Shown in pieces: positions 61,014 through 64,000 of a stretch of DNA of 64,000 nt. The notes below the pieces were generated by a model, which saw only the letters and a list, made by a program, of their open reading frames with translations, made no database searches and had not been told where the DNA came from. The position numbers and the translations under genes are program-made. Numbering within the stretch: the first letter of the stretch is position 1; the number at the start of each line of letters is the position of its first letter. Origin of the DNA: Marinomonas polaris DSM 16579 (lineage in GTDB: Bacteria; Pseudomonadota; Gammaproteobacteria; Pseudomonadales; Marinomonadaceae); assembly GCF_900129155.1 (NCBI RefSeq), contig NZ_FQVF01000002.1, positions 310,001 through 374,000 of the forward strand, in the 5' to 3' direction.

Positions 61014-61751
61014 ATGGTACCTTTTTTATCCGTTGTATTACCTGCAAAAAATGAGCAGGGGAATATAGGGTTATTAATTAAAGAAATACATAAAAGCCTT
61101 TCTCCTGAGTACGCATTTGAAGTGGTACTTACTGATGATGGAAGTGATGACGGTACTGCTCAGGTCGCGATTGATACCGCCAAAGAAATTGGTTGCAATC
61201 TACAAGTGATTTATCACGCTAACAGTTGTGGTCAAAGTACAGCTGTCTTATCCGCTGTTCGCCATGCTAAAGGCGAGTGGATTATCACCTCAGACGCTGA
61301 TGGTCAGAATGACCCGAATGACTATGCTAAATTAATTCAACAAGCATCTTTATTAAGCAGAGAGCATTTTTGCGTAGCAGGTTATCGTAAAAAACGTCTT
61401 GATACTGCTTGGGTGCGTTTTCAATCCCGAGTTGCTAATAATATTCGTCAAAAATTACTCAATGATGGCGTGCCTGATTCTGGTTGTGGTTTGAAATTAT
61501 TTCCGAAAAATACTTTTTTAGCTCTTCCGTATTTTGATCATATGCATCGTTTCTTACCAGCTTTAATTAAACGTATCGATGGCGAAATTGTAGTTTGCCA
61601 AGTAAACCACAGAGATCGAAACGCAGGTGTTTCTAACTATAATGCTTGGAACCGTGCCTGGGTTGGGATTATCGATATTGTTGGGGTGATCTGGTTGAAC
61701 AAACGCGCGAAGTATCCTGTTATTGCTAAGATCTATTCGAGTCAGGATTAA
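61014..61751 (+). CDS. Family 2 glycosyltransferase (dolichol-phosphate mannosyltransferase-like)
   Basis: 245 residues from the ATG at 61014, giving a normal GT2 N terminus FLSVVLPAKNEQGNIGLLI; an upstream TTG in frame would add 15 unlikely residues. The GT-A motifs are LTDDGSDDGT and TSDADGQNDPNDY (the DxD site), then the acceptor region DSGCGLKLF. Proteins of this kind transfer sugars to polyprenyl phosphate at the membrane. Unlike ArnC there are no clear C-terminal membrane helices. It starts an operon with a membrane protein and an ArnT-like gene. Confidence 0.9.
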   Translation: MVPFLSVVLPAKNEQGNIGLLIKEIHKSLSPEYAFEVVLTDDGSDDGTAQVAIDTAKEIGCNLQVIYHANSCGQSTAVLSAVRHAKGEWIITSDADGQNDPNDYAKLIQQASLLSREHFCVAGYRKKRLDTAWVRFQSRVANNIRQKLLNDGVPDSGCGLKLFPKNTFLALPYFDHMHRFLPALIKRIDGEIVVCQVNHRDRNAGVSNYNAWNRAWVGIIDIVGVIWLNKRAKYPVIAKIYSSQD

Positions 61752-61754
61752 TTC

Positions 61755-62423
61755 ATGAAATGGGTTAAATGGCTGCTGCTTGTTATATTCGTTGTGTTAC
61801 TTATTTCGGGCGTGCTTAACCCTGTTTTAGCCCATCTATCGGATAAAAATTGGTTGACTGGCTATTTGTTACAATATGGCTGGATAGGGCATTTTTCCAT
61901 TGCTTTAGCGGCACTGATTTTTGTTGGCATTGGTGGTCCACGCCAAGCGATATCTTTTATATTTGGTTATTTGTATGGCGCTGTTGTAGGCGTTGCCGTG
62001 GCGATTGCTATTTGTTCATTAGCCGCGTTGGCAAATTATATGGCCGCTAGAATGGTATTTGCTCATACTCTTGCACATCATTTTCCAGTTCGTATGCATA
62101 AGTTTAATCAGTTTGCCAGCCGTGCTCCTTTCATGAAAATTCTTACTCTAAGGCTGCTACCTGTTGGCAGTAATTTAGTGACCAACTTGTTATCTGGCAG
62201 TGTTGGTGTGCCTTTGCCTGCATTTTTGTGCGCTAGTGTGTTGGGGTATTTTCCACAAACGCTTGTGTTTGCTTTGATTGGTGGTGGTATTGGCTCTGCT
62301 AATCACGCGATGATTTACCTTAGTATTGGATTGTCTCTTTTAAGCTTTGTTTTGACTGCTCTCATTTATCGAGATCATTTGAAGCATAAACTCTCAAAAC
62401 TTAATTTGGAAAATAACGCATGA
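61755..62423 (+). CDS. VTT/TVP38 (DedA-like) membrane protein
   Basis: 222 residues with several membrane segments and the VTT-domain pattern GIGGPRQAISFIFGYLYGAVVGVAVA and KILTLRLLPVGSNLVTNLLSGSVGVPLPAFL. Members of this superfamily are lipid scramblases or undecaprenyl-phosphate recyclers, which fits a pathway that uses polyprenyl-linked sugars. It is 3 bp from the GT2 gene and overlaps the next gene by ATGA. Confidence 0.88.
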   Translation: MKWVKWLLLVIFVVLLISGVLNPVLAHLSDKNWLTGYLLQYGWIGHFSIALAALIFVGIGGPRQAISFIFGYLYGAVVGVAVAIAICSLAALANYMAARMVFAHTLAHHFPVRMHKFNQFASRAPFMKILTLRLLPVGSNLVTNLLSGSVGVPLPAFLCASVLGYFPQTLVFALIGGGIGSANHAMIYLSIGLSLLSFVLTALIYRDHLKHKLSKLNLENNA

Positions 62424-64000
62424 TGTCTACAACACCGATAGATAGTATGGATTATAAGCGTACCTTCTGGCTGATTTTTTTAGTGGCTGCTGTAGTTATT
62501 TTAGCGGGTATTGGACTTCGTGATCCTTGGCCTGCCGATGAGCCTCGTTTCGTTGAGGTGGCCAGAGAAATGGTGAATTCTGGAAACTGGTTTTTCCCTA
62601 TGCGTGGCGGTGAATTATACCCAGATAAGCCACCTGTTTTTATGTGGTTGCTGGCGTCTTTATATTGGCTGACAGGAAGTTTGAAAGCGACTTTTTTAAT
62701 TCCTAATGCTGTGGCGAGTTTGGTTGCTTTGTTTTGTACATTTGATATTGCTGCAAAACTTTGGAATGTCAAAACAGCACGTAATGCCTGCTTAATGTTG
62801 CTTATTGCACCGCAATTTATTATTCAATCAAAATCTGCTCAGATAGATGCCACAGTCGCCTGTTGGATCACGATTGCCATGTATGGGCTGTTACGTCATT
62901 TTTTCTACCAAGCCAGCTTTAAATGGTATGTCGCCAGCTGGGCTTTTATGGGATTGGGTATTATTACGAAAGGGGTTGGTTTTCTACCACTGCTGTTCTT
63001 GTTGCCTGTGCTGTTTTTGCATTTTAGTAGCAAGTATCGATTCGAAAAAATGCAAGTAAACTGGACTTTGTGGTTAGGGCCGTTGGCCATGTTATTGGTC
63101 CTTGCTGCTTGGTTACTACCTATGTTGTATATTGCTGAGCACAGTAATAATCCTGACTTTATGGCTTATCGTGACAATATCTTATTTAAGCAAACGGGTG
63201 AGCGCTACGCGGATTCTTGGGGGCATATTAACCCTTGGTATTATTTTTTGGTCAGCGTGATTCCTGCTTTGTGGTTTCCTCTTTATAGTTTTTTGTTTAC
63301 GAAAGCCTTTTGGCGCGATGTTAAAGTCTCTCCGGTGATGTTTAGTGTCTTGGTTTGGGTTGCACTGCTGGTGTTATTTTTTAGCATTAGTCCTGGAAAA
63401 CGAGGCCTATATATCTTACCGGCTTTGCCTATGCTGGCTCTAATTATGGGGGCTCATTTTACTAATATCGGCTTGACGGTTTGGTTTAGGCGCGTATTGC
63501 AGGTGGGCTTTGTTGCTTTTGGTATGCTGTTTTTTACTGCTGCAGTACTTTGCTTTACTAAATCACATGCAATTACCAAAGAAATTGGTGAGCATACTTT
63601 ACCATTTGGTATTTTGTTTTTGGTCATGTCTTTGGGTTGGTTTGCTATCTTGTTATGGAAGCGTAATAAGGTCGATCTAAACATCTATTGGGCCGCTTTT
63701 GCGATCACTTGGGTGTTATATAGTACGGCTGGCTATATGTTGTTTAACCCCGAAAGAACCCCAGCAAAGGGAATAATGGCTGAAGCAGCGCGAGATATTG
63801 GCCCTGATGGCGAGCTTGGTGTGACTCGTTTTAAAGAGCAGTTTTTGCTTTTTTCTCCAGTTCCTTTAATCCATTTTAGTTATCTGAGTAGTACTCAAGA
63901 ACAAGATAGAAATGCTTGGTTGTGGATGAGTGAGAAGCCTAATCGTTATGTGATGACAGCTAAAGATAATTCAATTGAATGCTTTGATTTAAGCAAAGCT
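62420..64000 (+). CDS. ArnT/PMT-like glycosyltransferase (GT39/GT83), 3' end beyond the window
   Basis: At least 527 residues, continuing past base 64000. The start overlaps the VTT gene (ATGATG). The first periplasmic loop has the acidic pair DPWPADEPRFVEVAREMV and the segment GGELYPDKPPVFMW of ArnT-like lipid A or glycan transferases, followed by about ten membrane helices and ISPGKRGLYILPALPML. With the GT2 and VTT genes it probably adds a sugar from polyprenyl phosphate to lipid A or another envelope acceptor. The exact sugar cannot be told. Confidence 0.9.
   Translation, partial: MMSTTPIDSMDYKRTFWLIFLVAAVVILAGIGLRDPWPADEPRFVEVAREMVNSGNWFFPMRGGELYPDKPPVFMWLLASLYWLTGSLKATFLIPNAVASLVALFCTFDIAAKLWNVKTARNACLMLLIAPQFIIQSKSAQIDATVACWITIAMYGLLRHFFYQASFKWYVASWAFMGLGIITKGVGFLPLLFLLPVLFLHFSSKYRFEKMQVNWTLWLGPLAMLLVLAAWLLPMLYIAEHSNNPDFMAYRDNILFKQTGERYADSWGHINPWYYFLVSVIPALWFPLYSFLFTKAFWRDVKVSPVMFSVLVWVALLVLFFSISPGKRGLYILPALPMLALIMGAHFTNIGLTVWFRRVLQVGFVAFGMLFFTAAVLCFTKSHAITKEIGEHTLPFGILFLVMSLGWFAILLWKRNKVDLNIYWAAFAITWVLYSTAGYMLFNPERTPAKGIMAEAARDIGPDGELGVTRFKEQFLLFSPVPLIHFSYLSSTQEQDRNAWLWMSEKPNRYVMTAKDNSIECFDLSKA

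Overview
The window looks like a chromosomal segment of a marine gammaproteobacterium of the Oceanospirillales, most likely Marinomonas or a close relative. This is an inference from moderately AT-rich DNA, the Fur-regulated catechol siderophore genes, a chitin-sugar (nag) locus and a pepsin homologue, a protein type reported in few bacteria, Marinomonas among them. Genes are dense, operons are often coupled by ATGA overlaps, and no tRNA, rRNA, CRISPR array or insertion sequence was seen.

Bases 1-39050 are almost entirely iron acquisition. From the left come the 5' part of one NRPS gene (C-A visible), an MFS exporter, a FecCD-type permease/ATPase pair and two tandem periplasmic binding proteins. 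Next are entCEBA (2,3-dihydroxybenzoate, DHB, synthesis and activation), a terminator, and two divergent TonB-dependent receptors. A long minus-strand operon follows: fepB - fes - mbtH - NRPS (C-A-T-C-A(Ser)-T-TE) - entS. Divergent from it are a second fes and a second entS. Then come fepBDGC and an exporter-fold ABC pair of the YbtPQ/IrtAB kind. Candidate Fur boxes stand in front of most of these units. The second adenylation domain carries an EntF-like serine code and there is no epimerase domain, so the predicted product is DHB-X-Ser, possibly an oligomeric ester cut by the Fes esterases. The truncated first NRPS and the doubled exporters, esterases and binding proteins suggest a second catechol siderophore.

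Between 35.1 and 39.1 kb are signs of rearrangement. A decayed siderophore permease is fused to a copy of the 3' end of a heparanase-like GH79 gene, and that 66-bp copy and its source flank the ABC pair. The intact GH79 gene (39.05-40.56 kb) is followed by a divergent lipocalin.

Bases 41.2-48.6 kb carry a secreted hypothetical protein and an unusual tight gene row: a pepsin-like aspartic protease, a protein with two avidin-like domains, a PAS hybrid histidine kinase with receiver and Hpt domains, and a receiver-GGDEF diguanylate cyclase. A DUF3422 membrane protein follows. This row is the best candidate here for an undescribed system.

Bases 48.7-57 kb are an N-acetylglucosamine/chitooligosaccharide module: a GntR regulator, a MalK-type ATPase, two permeases and a binding protein on the minus strand, divergent from nagB-nagK-nagA. 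The rest holds a cold-shock protein, a Tat-exported MsrB, a fasciclin lipoprotein, an EamA permease with a divergent LysR regulator, and a GT2 - VTT/DedA-like - ArnT-like operon that runs off the right edge.
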